From positions 5,066,001 through 5,130,000 of the forward strand of contig NZ_JALJWV010000001.1 in the NCBI RefSeq assembly GCF_024169655.1: a stretch of DNA of 64,000 nt, in the 5' to 3' direction. Position 1 is the stretch's first letter. Each line of letters opens with the position of its first letter. The notes beneath the pieces are model-generated. The model did no database searches and was not told the DNA's origin. It saw only the letters and a list, made by a program, of their open reading frames with translations. Made by a program: the position numbers and the translations under genes. Below are positions 32,940-42,192 of this stretch, in pieces. Source of the DNA: Pseudomonas marginalis (GTDB lineage Bacteria; Pseudomonadota; Gammaproteobacteria; Pseudomonadales; Pseudomonadaceae).

Positions 32940-34229
32940 TCAACCCTGCACGACGCAGGTGGCCAAGTGCGCGGCGAGCGCATCAAAGGCAATGTTCTGT
33001 TGCTCGCCCTGACCACGCAGGGGTTTGAAACCTATCACTTGCTGGGCCAATTCGTCATCGCCGAGGATCAGTGCGTACAGCGCACCGCTCTTGTCGGCCT
33101 TCTTGAACTGGCTCTTGAAGCTGCCGGCGCCAGCATTGATCTGCAGGCGCAGGTTCGGCAGTTGGTCGCGCACTTTTTCGCTCAGGGCCAGGCCAGCCAG
33201 TTCGGCGGCCTCGCCAAAGGCGCACAGGTACACGTCCACCTGCCGGGAGATTTCTTCCGGAACCTGCTCAAGGGTTTCCAGCAGCAGGATCAGCCGCTCG
33301 ATACCCATGGCAAAACCCACGCCAGGCGTAGGCTTGCCGCCCATCTGCTCGACCAGGCCGTCGTAACGGCCACCGGCACACACGGTGCCCTGGGCGCCGA
33401 GTTTGTCGGTAACCCACTCGAACACGGTCTTGCTGTAGTAATCGAGGCCGCGCACCAGTTTCGGGTTGATCACGTAAGGAATACCGGCGGCATCCAGACG
33501 CGCCTTGAGGCCCTCGAAGTGGATACGGGATTCGTCGTCCAGGTAGTCGGCCATCTTCGGCGCGTTGACCAGTACGGCTTGCGTGTCGGCGTTCTTGGTA
33601 TCGAGGACGCGCAACGGGTTGGTTTTCAAACGGCGCTGGCTGTCTTCGTCCAACTTGTCCAGGTGGGCGGACAGGTACTCGACCAGGGCGACGCGGTAGC
33701 GGCCCCGGGACTCGCTGGTGCCCAGGCTGTTGAGTTCAAGCTTGACCGCATCGCGGATACCCAGCAGGCCCCACAGGCGCCAGGTCAGCACGATCAGCTC
33801 GGCGTCGATGTCCGGACCGTCGAGGTTGAACACTTCCAGGCCGATCTGGTGGAACTGGCGATAACGGCCTTTCTGTGGACGCTCGTGGCGGAACATCGGC
33901 CCGATGTACCACAGCTTCTGCGGCTGGCCACCGCCGGTGAGGCCATGCTCGAGCACGGCGCGCACGCACGCGGCGGTGCCTTCCGGACGCAGGGTCAGGG
34001 AGTCGCCGTTGCGGTCTTCGAAGGTGTACATCTCTTTTTCGACGATGTCGGTCACTTCACCGATGGAGCGCTTGAACAGCTCGGTGAACTCGACGATCGG
34101 CATACGGATCTGTTTGTAACCGTAGTTATCCAGCAGACGCGCAACGGTGTTCTCGAAGTAGCGCCACAGCGGCGTCTGCTCCGGAAGGATGTCGTTCATG
34201 CCACGAATGGCTTGCAGAGACTTGCTCAC
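32940..34229 (-). CDS. hisS: Histidyl-tRNA synthetase
   Basis: A 429-residue class II synthetase that charges tRNA-His. Motif 1 is around LDNYGYKQIRMPIVE, motif 2 is FRHERPQKGRYRQFHQIG, motif 3 carries GVGFAMGIERL, and the histidine-specific loops RPEGTAACVR and GGRYDGLVEQMGG are present. The C-terminal anticodon-binding domain follows. The start MSKSLQAIRGMND uses GTG. It lies 23 bp after ispG and 41 bp before yfgM on the same strand. Confidence 0.98.
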   Translation of the reverse strand: MSKSLQAIRGMNDILPEQTPLWRYFENTVARLLDNYGYKQIRMPIVEFTELFKRSIGEVTDIVEKEMYTFEDRNGDSLTLRPEGTAACVRAVLEHGLTGGGQPQKLWYIGPMFRHERPQKGRYRQFHQIGLEVFNLDGPDIDAELIVLTWRLWGLLGIRDAVKLELNSLGTSESRGRYRVALVEYLSAHLDKLDEDSQRRLKTNPLRVLDTKNADTQAVLVNAPKMADYLDDESRIHFEGLKARLDAAGIPYVINPKLVRGLDYYSKTVFEWVTDKLGAQGTVCAGGRYDGLVEQMGGKPTPGVGFAMGIERLILLLETLEQVPEEISRQVDVYLCAFGEAAELAGLALSEKVRDQLPNLRLQINAGAGSFKSQFKKADKSGALYALILGDDELAQQVIGFKPLRGQGEQQNIAFDALAAHLATCVVQG

Positions 34230-34252
34230 ATCTATTCCTTAAATTCGCTGGA

Positions 34253-35362
34253 TCAGCCGCGCGCGATAACTGCAGCGTCAGCTTCGACCTTCTCGGCCGC
34301 TTTCTCGCGGATCAGTCTTTCGAGCTCATCCACCAGATTGTCATTCGTCAGTTTCTGCGACGGCTTGCCGTCGATGTAAATCAGGTTCGGCGTGCCGCCG
34401 GTCAAGCCGATATGGGCTTCCTTGGCTTCACCCGGCCCGTTGACCACGCAACCGATCACCGCAACATCCAGCGGCACCAGCAGGTCTTCGAGGCGTCCTT
34501 CCAGTTCGTTCATGGTTTTCACCACGTCGAAGTTCTGCCGCGAGCAGCTCGGGCAGGCAATAAAGTTGATGCCACGGGAACGCAAATGCAGGGATTTGAG
34601 AATGTCGTAACCGACCTTCACTTCCTCTACCGGGTCTGCCGCCAGGGAGATGCGGATAGTATCGCCAATCCCTTCGGCGAGCAGCATACCGAGACCCACC
34701 GCAGATTTCACTGTGCCTGAGCGCAAACCACCCGCTTCAGTGATACCCAGGTGCAGTGGCTGCACGATTTCCTTGGCCAGCAGGCGGTAGGCCTCTACCG
34801 CCATGAACACGTCGGAAGCCTTTACGCTGACCTTGAAGTCCTGGAAATTCAGGCGCTCAAGGTGCTCAACGTGGCGCAGCGCCGATTCAACCAGCGCGGC
34901 GGGAGTCGGCTCGCCGTATTTCTTTTGCAGGTCTTTTTCCAGGGAGCCGGCGTTCACGCCGATGCGGATCGGAATCCCGCGATCACGGGCAGCGTCCACC
35001 ACCGCGCGCACACGGTCTTCGCGCCCGATGTTGCCCGGGTTGATACGCAGGCAATCAACACCCAACTCCGCAACGCGCAAAGCGATCCGGTAGTCGAAGT
35101 GAATGTCGGCAACCAGTGGCACCTTGACCAGTTGCTTGATGCGGCCGAAGGCTTCGGCGGCATCCATGTCCGGTACGGAAATCCGCACGATGTCGACGCC
35201 AGCGGCTTCCAGACGATTGATCTGGGCGACGGTGGCAGCAACATCATTGGTGTCGCTGTTGGTCATGCTCTGTACCGCGATGGGGGCGTCGCCGCCCACC
35301 GGCACCGAGCCGACCCAGATCTTGCGCGATAGGCGACGTTTGATTGGAGATTCGCCGTGCAT
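34253..35362 (-). CDS. ispG: 4-hydroxy-3-methylbut-2-enyl-diphosphate synthase (IspG/GcpE)
   Basis: A 369-residue [4Fe-4S] enzyme of the MEP pathway that reductively converts MEcPP to HMBPP for isoprenoid synthesis. It has the barrel domain (PIAVQSMTNSDTNDV, RINPGNIG) and the C-terminal iron-sulfur domain with CPSCSRQNFD and the third ligand in VIGCVVNGPGEAKEA. It follows rodZ after two bases, so it belongs to the rlmN-pilW-rodZ-ispG-hisS series. It depends on Fe-S clusters, which the isc operon just upstream supplies. Confidence 0.97.
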   Translation of the reverse strand: MHGESPIKRRLSRKIWVGSVPVGGDAPIAVQSMTNSDTNDVAATVAQINRLEAAGVDIVRISVPDMDAAEAFGRIKQLVKVPLVADIHFDYRIALRVAELGVDCLRINPGNIGREDRVRAVVDAARDRGIPIRIGVNAGSLEKDLQKKYGEPTPAALVESALRHVEHLERLNFQDFKVSVKASDVFMAVEAYRLLAKEIVQPLHLGITEAGGLRSGTVKSAVGLGMLLAEGIGDTIRISLAADPVEEVKVGYDILKSLHLRSRGINFIACPSCSRQNFDVVKTMNELEGRLEDLLVPLDVAVIGCVVNGPGEAKEAHIGLTGGTPNLIYIDGKPSQKLTNDNLVDELERLIREKAAEKVEADAAVIARG

Positions 35363-35364
35363 GA

Positions 35365-36375
35365 CTATTGTCCCAACTTCAGGCGAGCAGTTTCGCCACT
35401 GGTGAACGGCGCTACGTCGACAGGCTGGCCGTTGTAGGCCACTTGTGCTCCACGGGCAAAGCCCAGACGCAGCGTCAAAGGAGGCTTGCCGCCCTGGTCG
35501 AGCGTATCTCCCTTACGCTTCATACCGCTAAACAGCACTTTGCCATTGCCATCGGTGAGTTGCGTCCAGCAGTCAGCGACGAAGGTAATCTGTACGCGCC
35601 CGTCACCGGCGATCAACACAGGCGTGGTCGGCGGCGAAATCGCGGGCGCCGCCGGGGCGGTAGGCGCTGGCGTTTGCACAGGAGCGGCCGGCGCCACAGG
35701 TGCAGCCGGGGTGTGCGCCGCTGCAGCCGGTACGGCCGGGGTGTGCGCCGGAACGGCTGGAGCCGGCACCGCAGCGATGGCCGCCGGGGCCGATTCCGCT
35801 GCGGGCTGCTCGGCAGTCACTGGTGCTTCAGGCACAGCCTGGCCTTCGGCGACAGCCTGGTCTTCCGGCTCGTCCAATGGGTGAATCTGCGTGGTGCCGT
35901 CGGCGCTTTCGACTTCGACGTGCTCCAGGGCGTTGCTGGTCAAGTCCTTGGTGCGCTGGGAGGCTTGGTCCTGCCACCAGACGAAGCCGCCACCAATCAC
36001 GGCGATCAGCAACAACAGGCTGACGATACGCAGGATCGTATGGGACACCCGCACCGGCTCTTCGATGCGCCCCAGGCCATGGACGTTACTGCCCTGGGAG
36101 TCGGTGCCGGTGAACTGGTCGAATTGCTGGACCAATAGGGTCTGGTCGATATCCAGTAATTTGGCGTAGGCGCGGATATAGCCGCGGGCGAAGGTATGCC
36201 CAGGCAGCTTGTCGAACGCGCCGGCTTCCAGGTTGCCCAGGGACGTGGTGGTCAAATTGAGCTTGAGGGCCACTTCCGCCAGAGACCAACCATTGCTTTC
36301 GCGGGCCTGACGCAAGGTGTCGCCTGGGTTTACGCGATTAGCTGCTACAACTTCCGGGTGCGCGGCTTTCATCAT
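35365..36375 (-). CDS. rodZ: Cytoskeleton protein RodZ
   Basis: A 336-residue single-pass membrane protein that links MreB to the elongation machinery and maintains rod shape. The N-terminal cytosolic helix-turn-helix (about residues 15-85: LRQARESNGWSLAEVALKLN) is of the Xre type. One membrane segment follows at about 113-131 (LRIVSLLLLIAVIGGGFVWW). The linker (about 165-245) is extremely Ala/Pro-rich with repeated 'HTPA' units. The C-terminal DUF4115 beta-domain ends with the family's GETARLKL. Two consecutive ATG codons could start it; both overlap the pilW stop. Confidence 0.93.
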   Translation of the reverse strand: MMKAAHPEVVAANRVNPGDTLRQARESNGWSLAEVALKLNLTTTSLGNLEAGAFDKLPGHTFARGYIRAYAKLLDIDQTLLVQQFDQFTGTDSQGSNVHGLGRIEEPVRVSHTILRIVSLLLLIAVIGGGFVWWQDQASQRTKDLTSNALEHVEVESADGTTQIHPLDEPEDQAVAEGQAVPEAPVTAEQPAAESAPAAIAAVPAPAVPAHTPAVPAAAAHTPAAPVAPAAPVQTPAPTAPAAPAISPPTTPVLIAGDGRVQITFVADCWTQLTDGNGKVLFSGMKRKGDTLDQGGKPPLTLRLGFARGAQVAYNGQPVDVAPFTSGETARLKLGQ

Positions 36376-37130
36376 TGCTCCGACAGGTATTGCTGATATT
36401 CCGGCGTACCGGGATAGAGTCGTTCGAGTTGCTGGCCATAACGTGCGGCCGTGTCGCGTTCTTCATGAACCGTCGCCAGGCGCACTCCGAGCAATAGACT
36501 ACGTGCATTTTGCCCGCTGAGCAGGCTAAAACGCTCGTAATAGTCACGTGCCGGCACATAATGCCTGTCTTCGTAAGACAACTCAGCCATTTCGAGCAAG
36601 GCACGAGGCTGGCGACTGTTCAGGTGCAGGGCTTTTTCCAGGTGCTGGCGCGCGATATCACGCTGGCCGAGACGCTTGGAGGCCACCCCAAGGTTCTCGA
36701 ACACCCGCGACCGCTCTGGGTAGAGGGTATCGGCGCAGGCTTGCTGGAAATAACGGGAAGCCTGGTCATAACGTTTCTGTTCGAACAGGAAGCTGCCGTA
36801 GTTATTCAGCAGCCGTGGATCGGCAGGACGCGAAGCCAAGGCCTTGTTGAAATACTGCTCGGCCAGCTCAGGCTCGGCCTGGGCCTGGAACACCAGGGCC
36901 AGTGCGCCATTGGCATCGGCATCGTCGCTGTCCAGTTCAAGAGCCTTCTTCAACGGCATCTTGGCCTGCTCGCTCATGCCTTGGCGCAGGTAACCCAAGC
37001 CCAGTTGCACATAAGCCACTCGCGCCTCTTCACGGCCCTTGCCGGTTTGCAAAGGGCTGTCATGGCCCGAAGAAACACAACCGGCCGAGAGACCGGTAAC
37101 AAGCAACAGCAGCGCAAGGCGCAAGGGCAT
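36372..37130 (-). CDS. pilW: Type IV pilus biogenesis/stability lipoprotein PilW (PilF)
   Basis: A 252-residue outer-membrane lipoprotein with lipobox LSAGCVSS and about six TPR repeats (for example VAYVQLGLGYLRQGMSEQAK, ADANGALALVFQAQAEPEL). In Pseudomonas PilF/PilW is the pilotin that localises and assembles the PilQ secretin. Overlap with rodZ and closeness to rlmN place it in the conserved rlmN-pilW-rodZ-ispG unit. No other pilus gene is in the window. Confidence 0.92.
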   Translation of the reverse strand: MPLRLALLLLVTGLSAGCVSSGHDSPLQTGKGREEARVAYVQLGLGYLRQGMSEQAKMPLKKALELDSDDADANGALALVFQAQAEPELAEQYFNKALASRPADPRLLNNYGSFLFEQKRYDQASRYFQQACADTLYPERSRVFENLGVASKRLGQRDIARQHLEKALHLNSRQPRALLEMAELSYEDRHYVPARDYYERFSLLSGQNARSLLLGVRLATVHEERDTAARYGQQLERLYPGTPEYQQYLSEQ

Positions 37131-37142
37131 AGAGATCCTCTC

Positions 37143-38291
37143 TCAGGTTCGAGTCGCAGCGCTTTGCGGCATATCGTCGGCAGCGCTCAGTTCGCGCACC
37201 GCGATATAACGTTCGCTGCGACGGGTGCGATCCAGCACCTGTCCTACCAATTGGCCACAAGCGGCGTCGATGTCTTCACCACGGGTGGTGCGCACGGTGA
37301 CGTTGTAGCCGGCCTGGTGCAGTTGATCCTGGAAACGGCGGATGGCGTTGTTGCTCGGCCGCTCGTAGCCAGAATGTGGAAACGGGTTGAAAGGAATCAG
37401 GTTGATCTTGCACGGGGTGTTCTTGAGCAGTTCGATCATCTCGACCGCGTGTTCGACCTTGTCGTTGATGTCCTTGAGCATGGTGTACTCAATGGTCAAC
37501 ACGCGCTTCTCGCCCAAGGTCGCCATGTAACGCTGGCAAGACTCGAGCAGCATCTTAAGCGGATACTTCTTGTTGATCGGCACCAATTGGTTACGCAATG
37601 CGTCATTGGGTGCGTGCAGCGACAACGCCAGGGAGACGTCGATGTGCTTGGCCAGCTCATCGATCATCGGTACCACACCGGAAGTCGACAGGGTCACACG
37701 GCGCTTGGAGATGCCGTAGCCCAGGTCGTCCATCATCAGGTGCATGGCGGCGATGACGTTATCGAAGTTCAGCAGCGGCTCACCCATGCCCATCATCACC
37801 ACGTTGGTGATGGCACGGTCGACGGTTGCCGGGACGCTGCCAAAGGATTTGTTGGCAATCCACACCTGGCCGATGACTTCGGCGGCGGTGAGGTTGCTAT
37901 TGAAGCCTTGCTTGCCGGTGGAGCAGAAACTGCAGTCCAGGGCACAGCCTGCCTGGGACGAAACGCACAAAGTGCCACGTTTGCCCTGGGGAATGTAGAC
38001 GGTCTCGACGCAACTGCCGGACGCCACGCGCACCACCCACTTACGGGTGCCGTCGCTGGAGATGTCCTCGCTGACAACCTCGGGACCACGGACCTCGGCA
38101 ATAACCTTGAGCTTGTCGCGCAGGGCCTTGCTGACGTTCGTCATGGCGTCGAAATCGTCGACACCAAAGTGGTGAATCCACTTCATTACCTGACCGGCAC
38201 GGAAACGCTTCTCCCCGATTGAGTCGAAGAATTTTTCCATTTCCTGCTGAGTCAGACCCAGCAGGTTGGTTTTTACAGTCGATGTAGTCAT
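37143..38291 (-). CDS. rlmN: Dual-specificity 23S rRNA/tRNA (adenine-C2) methyltransferase
   Basis: A 382-residue radical-SAM enzyme that methylates C2 of A2503 in 23S rRNA and A37 in some tRNAs. The cluster motif CxxxCxxC is seen as CALDCSFCSTGKQGF. The N-terminal domain holds QVMKWIHHFGVDDFDAM. The second catalytic Cys lies in the C-terminal part (RTTRGEDIDAACGQL). It needs a [4Fe-4S] cluster. It follows ndk by 28 bp and precedes pilW by 12 bp. Confidence 0.97.
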   Translation of the reverse strand: MTTSTVKTNLLGLTQQEMEKFFDSIGEKRFRAGQVMKWIHHFGVDDFDAMTNVSKALRDKLKVIAEVRGPEVVSEDISSDGTRKWVVRVASGSCVETVYIPQGKRGTLCVSSQAGCALDCSFCSTGKQGFNSNLTAAEVIGQVWIANKSFGSVPATVDRAITNVVMMGMGEPLLNFDNVIAAMHLMMDDLGYGISKRRVTLSTSGVVPMIDELAKHIDVSLALSLHAPNDALRNQLVPINKKYPLKMLLESCQRYMATLGEKRVLTIEYTMLKDINDKVEHAVEMIELLKNTPCKINLIPFNPFPHSGYERPSNNAIRRFQDQLHQAGYNVTVRTTRGEDIDAACGQLVGQVLDRTRRSERYIAVRELSAADDMPQSAATRT

Positions 38292-38319
38292 GGATTCACC
38301 TTCACTCTTAAGCCAATGC

Positions 38320-38745
38320 TTAGCGAGTGGTTACTTCAGTAGCTGCGAAGAAGTACGAGATTTCGCGAGCAGCAGCGGCTTCGGAGTCCGAACCGTGTAC
38401 AGCGTTGGCGTCGATGGAATCAGCGAAATCAGCACGGATGGTGCCGGCAGCTGCTTCTTTAGGGTTGGTAGCGCCCATCAGCTCACGGTTCAGAGCGATA
38501 GCGTTTTCGCCTTCCAGAACCTGAACAACAACAGGGCCGGAGATCATGAAGGCTACCAGGTCGCCGAAGAAGCCACGAGCGCTGTGCTCAGCGTAGAAGC
38601 CTTCAGCTTCAGCCTTGGACAGTTGCTTGAGTTTCGAAGCTACAACCTTCAGGCCGGCTTTTTCGAAACGAGTGGTGATCTCGCCGATGACGTTTTTTGC
38701 AACAGCGTCAGGCTTGATGATGGAGAAAGTACGTTGAACAGCCAT
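38320..38745 (-). CDS. ndk: Nucleoside diphosphate kinase
   Basis: A 141-residue enzyme that balances nucleoside triphosphates with a phosphohistidine intermediate. It has the family start RTFSIIKPDAV, the NRELMGATNP loop, and the active-site region NAVHGSDSEAAAAREISYFF with the catalytic His. Full family length. It lies between the isc operon terminator and rlmN and has its own upstream region. Confidence 0.98.
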   Translation of the reverse strand: MAVQRTFSIIKPDAVAKNVIGEITTRFEKAGLKVVASKLKQLSKAEAEGFYAEHSARGFFGDLVAFMISGPVVVQVLEGENAIALNRELMGATNPKEAAAGTIRADFADSIDANAVHGSDSEAAAAREISYFFAATEVTTR

Positions 38746-38780
38746 GGTGTAACTCCAGAAACGGTAATTTACGAAAAATT

Positions 38781-38804
38781 AAACCCGCGAATTATACGCG
38801 GGTT
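38781..38804 (-). terminator. isc operon terminator
   Basis: On the minus strand GAACCCGCG-TATAATT-CGCGGGTTTAATTTTT forms a stem with a T-rich tail. It sits between iscX and ndk. Confidence 0.8.
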
Positions 38805-38836
38805 CTTGGGTATTGCCTAACTGCGTAAGGGAGGCG

Positions 38837-39037
38837 TCAGTCCTGTTCTTCTTTCCAGGCAGTCTGGATCGCTTCCAAGACCTTTTCGCCGCCGCGGTCG
38901 CGCTCATCGTCAAACCCTGGCAAAGCCATGACCATGTCACGCAAAGCTACAAAGTTCAGCGAGTAGGGATCCATATCCGGATTGCCATCGGCCAACAGGA
39001 TAGCGATCTCTTGCACATCAACCCATTTAAGACTCAT
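38837..39037 (-). CDS. iscX: Fe-S cluster assembly protein IscX
   Basis: A 66-residue acidic protein, start MSLKWVDVQEIA, with LADGNPDMDP and the C-terminal GGEKVLEAIQTAWKEE. Length and sequence match E. coli IscX, which binds IscS and iron and tunes cluster assembly. It is the last gene of the isc operon. An alternative start six residues upstream overlaps the fdx stop but is not conserved. Confidence 0.95.
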   Translation of the reverse strand: MSLKWVDVQEIAILLADGNPDMDPYSLNFVALRDMVMALPGFDDERDRGGEKVLEAIQTAWKEEQD

Positions 39038-39051
39038 GACACTTCCTTGAA

Positions 39052-39393
39052 TCAATGCGGCGCTTCGGCCGCATGGTTGAGCGAATATTTCGGAATTTCG
39101 ACGGTGATGTCTTCAGTCCCGACCTTGGCCTGACAGCTTAGGCGAGAAGTCGGCTCCAGGCCCCAGGCACGGTCAAGAAAGTCTTCTTCCAACTCGTCAG
39201 CTTCTTCCAGAGAGTCGAAACCCTCGCGAATGATGCAGTGGCAAGTGGTGCAAGCGCAGACACCGCCGCAGGCACTTTCGATCTCGATGTGGTTGTCATG
39301 GGCAACTTCGAGGATGGACTTGCCGGTCTCAGCCTCCACGACCATACCGTCCGGGCAATGCTCGGCGTGTGGCAGAAAAATGACCTGCGGCAT
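39052..39393 (-). CDS. fdx: ISC-type [2Fe-2S] ferredoxin
   Basis: A 113-residue ferredoxin that supplies electrons for cluster assembly on IscU. The cluster ligands appear as ACGGVCACTTCHC (CX5CX2C pattern) with the fourth Cys in TSRLSCQAKV. ATG at 39393 (MPQVIFLPH) is chosen over a TTG one codon upstream. It lies three bases after hscA. Confidence 0.97.
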   Translation of the reverse strand: MPQVIFLPHAEHCPDGMVVEAETGKSILEVAHDNHIEIESACGGVCACTTCHCIIREGFDSLEEADELEEDFLDRAWGLEPTSRLSCQAKVGTEDITVEIPKYSLNHAAEAPH

Positions 39394-39396
39394 CAA

Positions 39397-41259
39397 TTAT
39401 TCCTCAATTTCATTCAGGTTGCGGCCCGCCAGGGCGGCTTTTACCGTCTGGTTCATGCGGCGGGCGGCGAAGGCATCGGTCACTTGCGACAGGCGCTTGG
39501 TCTGCTGCTCGATGGCATAGCCATCGGAGCCTTTCATCAATTCGGCGAGTTCCTGCATCTGCAGGTCGATGACCATGCGCTCTTCGGCATCCAGCAGGCG
39601 TTCGCCGTCGACCTCCAGGGCGCCCTGCACCGCTTCGAGCAGGCGCTGGGCATCGACTTGCTGCTCGCGCAGCACGCGGGCGACCTTGTCGTCACCGGCA
39701 TACTGGAACGAATCCTTGAGCATCTTGGCGATTTCGCCGTCGGTCAGGCCGTAGGACGGCTTGACCTGGATGCTGGCTTCAACGCCCGAGCCCAATTCTC
39801 GCGCGGCCACGCTGAGCAGGCCATCGGCGTCGACCTGGAAGGTCACGCGAATCTTCGCCGCACCCGCGACCATCGCCGGGATACCGCGCAGTTCAAAGCG
39901 TGCCAGGGAGCGACAGTCGCTGATCAGCTCGCGCTCGCCTTGCAGCACATGAATCATCATGGCCGTCTGGCCGTCTTTGTAGGTGGTGAAGTCCTGGGCG
40001 CGGGCGACGGGGATGGTGGTGTTGCGCGGAATCACCTTCTCCATCAGGCCGCCCATGGTTTCCAGACCCAGGGACAACGGAATTACGTCGAGCAGCAGCA
40101 GTTCGCCACCATCGCGCTTGTTGCCGGCCAGGGTATCGGCCTGGATCGCGGCACCAATGGCCACCACTTGATCCGGATCGATTTCAGTCAGCGGCTGACG
40201 GCCAAACGCTTCGGCAACAGCTTCGCGGACGCGCGGCACTCGGGTCGAACCACCGACCATCACCACGGCAGCGACATCTTCCAGCTCAACACCGGAATCA
40301 CGCACGGCGCGGCGGCAAGCCTTGAGGCTGCGGGCGACCATCGGTTCGATCAACGAATCGAAGGCTTCACGGGTCAGCTGGGCCGACCAATTGCCGTAGG
40401 AAACGTCAACAGAGGCCGCATCAGTCAGGGCTTCTTTGGCGGCACAGGCAGTTTGCAGCAGATGGCGCTGCTCGCCCGGGTCCAGGTCAGCGGACAAACC
40501 GGCACTGCTGATGATCCAACCGGCGATCGCGTGGTCGAAGTCATCGCCGCCCAGGGCGGTATCACCGCCGGTGGCCAACACCTCAAAGACACCGCCAGTC
40601 AGGCGCAGGATTGAAATATCAAAGGTGCCGCCGCCCAGGTCGTAAATCGCGACCAAGCCTTCGGCATGCTGATCCAAGCCGTAAGCCACGGCAGCAGCGG
40701 TCGGCTCATTGAGCAGACGCAGCACGTTCAGGCCGGCGAGCTTCGCCGCATCCTTGGTGGCTTGGCGCTGAGCGTCATCAAAGTAGGCTGGAACCGTGAT
40801 TACCGCGCCGACCAGTTCACCGCCCAAGGTGGTTTCCGCGCGCTGGCGCAGCACCTTGAGGATATCGGCCGACACTTCCACCGGACTTTTCAGGCCTTGG
40901 ACGGTGTCGATGAACGGCATGTGCGACTCACCGCCGACAAAGCGGTACGGTAGCTGGTCGCCCAATTGCTTGACGTCGGACAACCCACGACCCATCAAGC
41001 GCTTGACCGACAGCACGGTGTTCAATGGATCGGTAGACGCTGCCAGCTTGGCCGACTCACCAACTTCGGTGCGATCAGCGTGATAGCGCACTGCCGACGG
41101 CAGGATCACCTGGCCATCAGCATCGGGCAGCGGCTCGGACAGGCCGCTGCGCAAGGCGGCGACCAGGGAATTGGTGGTGCCCAAGTCAATCCCGACCGCC
41201 AGACGACGCTGGTGCGGTTGAGGACTTTGGCCGGGTTCGGCGATCTGCAGTAGGGCCAT
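39397..41259 (-). CDS. hscA: Fe-S assembly chaperone HscA (Hsp70 type)
   Basis: A 620-residue specialised Hsp70 that works with HscB to release clusters from IscU. The ATPase domain has AVGIDLGTTNSLVAA, AVITVPAYFDDAQRQ, AIYDLGGGTFDISIL and VVMVGGSTRVPRVR. The substrate-binding domain follows (IPRNTTIPVARAQDF). It is encoded between hscB and fdx in standard isc order. Confidence 0.98.
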   Translation of the reverse strand: MALLQIAEPGQSPQPHQRRLAVGIDLGTTNSLVAALRSGLSEPLPDADGQVILPSAVRYHADRTEVGESAKLAASTDPLNTVLSVKRLMGRGLSDVKQLGDQLPYRFVGGESHMPFIDTVQGLKSPVEVSADILKVLRQRAETTLGGELVGAVITVPAYFDDAQRQATKDAAKLAGLNVLRLLNEPTAAAVAYGLDQHAEGLVAIYDLGGGTFDISILRLTGGVFEVLATGGDTALGGDDFDHAIAGWIISSAGLSADLDPGEQRHLLQTACAAKEALTDAASVDVSYGNWSAQLTREAFDSLIEPMVARSLKACRRAVRDSGVELEDVAAVVMVGGSTRVPRVREAVAEAFGRQPLTEIDPDQVVAIGAAIQADTLAGNKRDGGELLLLDVIPLSLGLETMGGLMEKVIPRNTTIPVARAQDFTTYKDGQTAMMIHVLQGERELISDCRSLARFELRGIPAMVAGAAKIRVTFQVDADGLLSVAARELGSGVEASIQVKPSYGLTDGEIAKMLKDSFQYAGDDKVARVLREQQVDAQRLLEAVQGALEVDGERLLDAEERMVIDLQMQELAELMKGSDGYAIEQQTKRLSQVTDAFAARRMNQTVKAALAGRNLNEIEE

Positions 41260-41310
41260 GGTAATCAGGTCTTATCTGTCTTTCAGGCGTGCAACATGGG
41301 CAGCGCTGGG

Positions 41311-41832
41311 TTAATCGTCGAGGCGCTCTTCTAACTGGCGCACTTCGTAGGTGAGCTTGTCGAGGAACTGCATGCGCCGCATCAGGCGTTCTGCCTGCTC
41401 ACGTTGCGCTGCATCATCCCAACAGGCTGCGAAGCTTTCGTAGAGCGCATCCTGAGCCACTTTCAGACGCCGCTTGAAGGCCGCGACACCCGCCAGATCG
41501 GCTTCGTCCTGCAAGTCTTCGAGCTCTTCGCGCAACTGCATCTGCTGCATCAGAAAGTCCGGATCATGCACCGTGACTTCCAGCGGCAACTCACCACCAT
41601 TCATCGCGAGCAGGTAACGCGCGCGTTTGGGGGGGCTTTTGAGCGTCTGATAGGCTTCGTTGAGGCTGGCCGATTGCTCCAGCGCCAGGCGTTGCTCACG
41701 CTCGGAAGCGTCAGCGAAGCGGTCCGGATGCACGCCACGCGCCAATTCACGGTAGCGCGTGGCAAGCTGCTCGAGGTCCAGCCGAAAGCTCGGCTGCAGC
41801 TCGAATAAAGCGAAATGACAAGGATTGCCCAC
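41311..41832 (-). CDS. hscB: Fe-S assembly co-chaperone HscB (J-domain)
   Basis: A 173-residue J-protein. The N-terminal J domain reads CHFALFELQPSFRLD, with the catalytic HPD in ARGVHPDRFADASE. The C-terminal three-helix domain binds IscU. The start is GTG at 41832 (GNPCHFAL), as the family begins just before the CHF motif; the open frame upstream overlaps the iscA end and is rejected. Confidence 0.95.
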   Translation of the reverse strand: MGNPCHFALFELQPSFRLDLEQLATRYRELARGVHPDRFADASEREQRLALEQSASLNEAYQTLKSPPKRARYLLAMNGGELPLEVTVHDPDFLMQQMQLREELEDLQDEADLAGVAAFKRRLKVAQDALYESFAACWDDAAQREQAERLMRRMQFLDKLTYEVRQLEERLDD

Positions 41833-41840
41833 AAGTAGCC

Positions 41841-42164
41841 TCAGATGTTGAAGCTTTCGCCGCAGCCACATTCACCGCGCACGTTGGGGTTGTTGAACTT
41901 GAAGCCTTCGTTCAACCCTTCCTTGACGAAATCGAGTTCGGTGCCGTCCAGGTAGGTCAGGCTTTTCGGGTCGATGATCACTTTCTCGCCGTGACTTTCG
42001 AACACCTGATCTTCCGCCACTACCTCGTCGACGAACTCCAGCACATAGGCAAGGCCGGAACAGCCCGTGGTGCGAACACCCAGACGAATCCCCTCACCTT
42101 TACCGCGCCCATCCAGGGAGCGTCGCACGTGCCGCGCAGCCGCTTCTGTCATGCTGATAGCCAT
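41841..42164 (-). CDS. iscA: A-type Fe-S carrier IscA
   Basis: A 107-residue A-type carrier with the three conserved Cys: GVRTTGCSGLAYVLEF and the C-terminal CGCGESFNI. Start MAISMTEAAARH is chosen over eight extra residues. It lies between iscU and hscB. Confidence 0.97.
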   Translation of the reverse strand: MAISMTEAAARHVRRSLDGRGKGEGIRLGVRTTGCSGLAYVLEFVDEVVAEDQVFESHGEKVIIDPKSLTYLDGTELDFVKEGLNEGFKFNNPNVRGECGCGESFNI

Positions 42165-42192
42165 CGTTGACTCCTTACTCGTCGCCAAATGC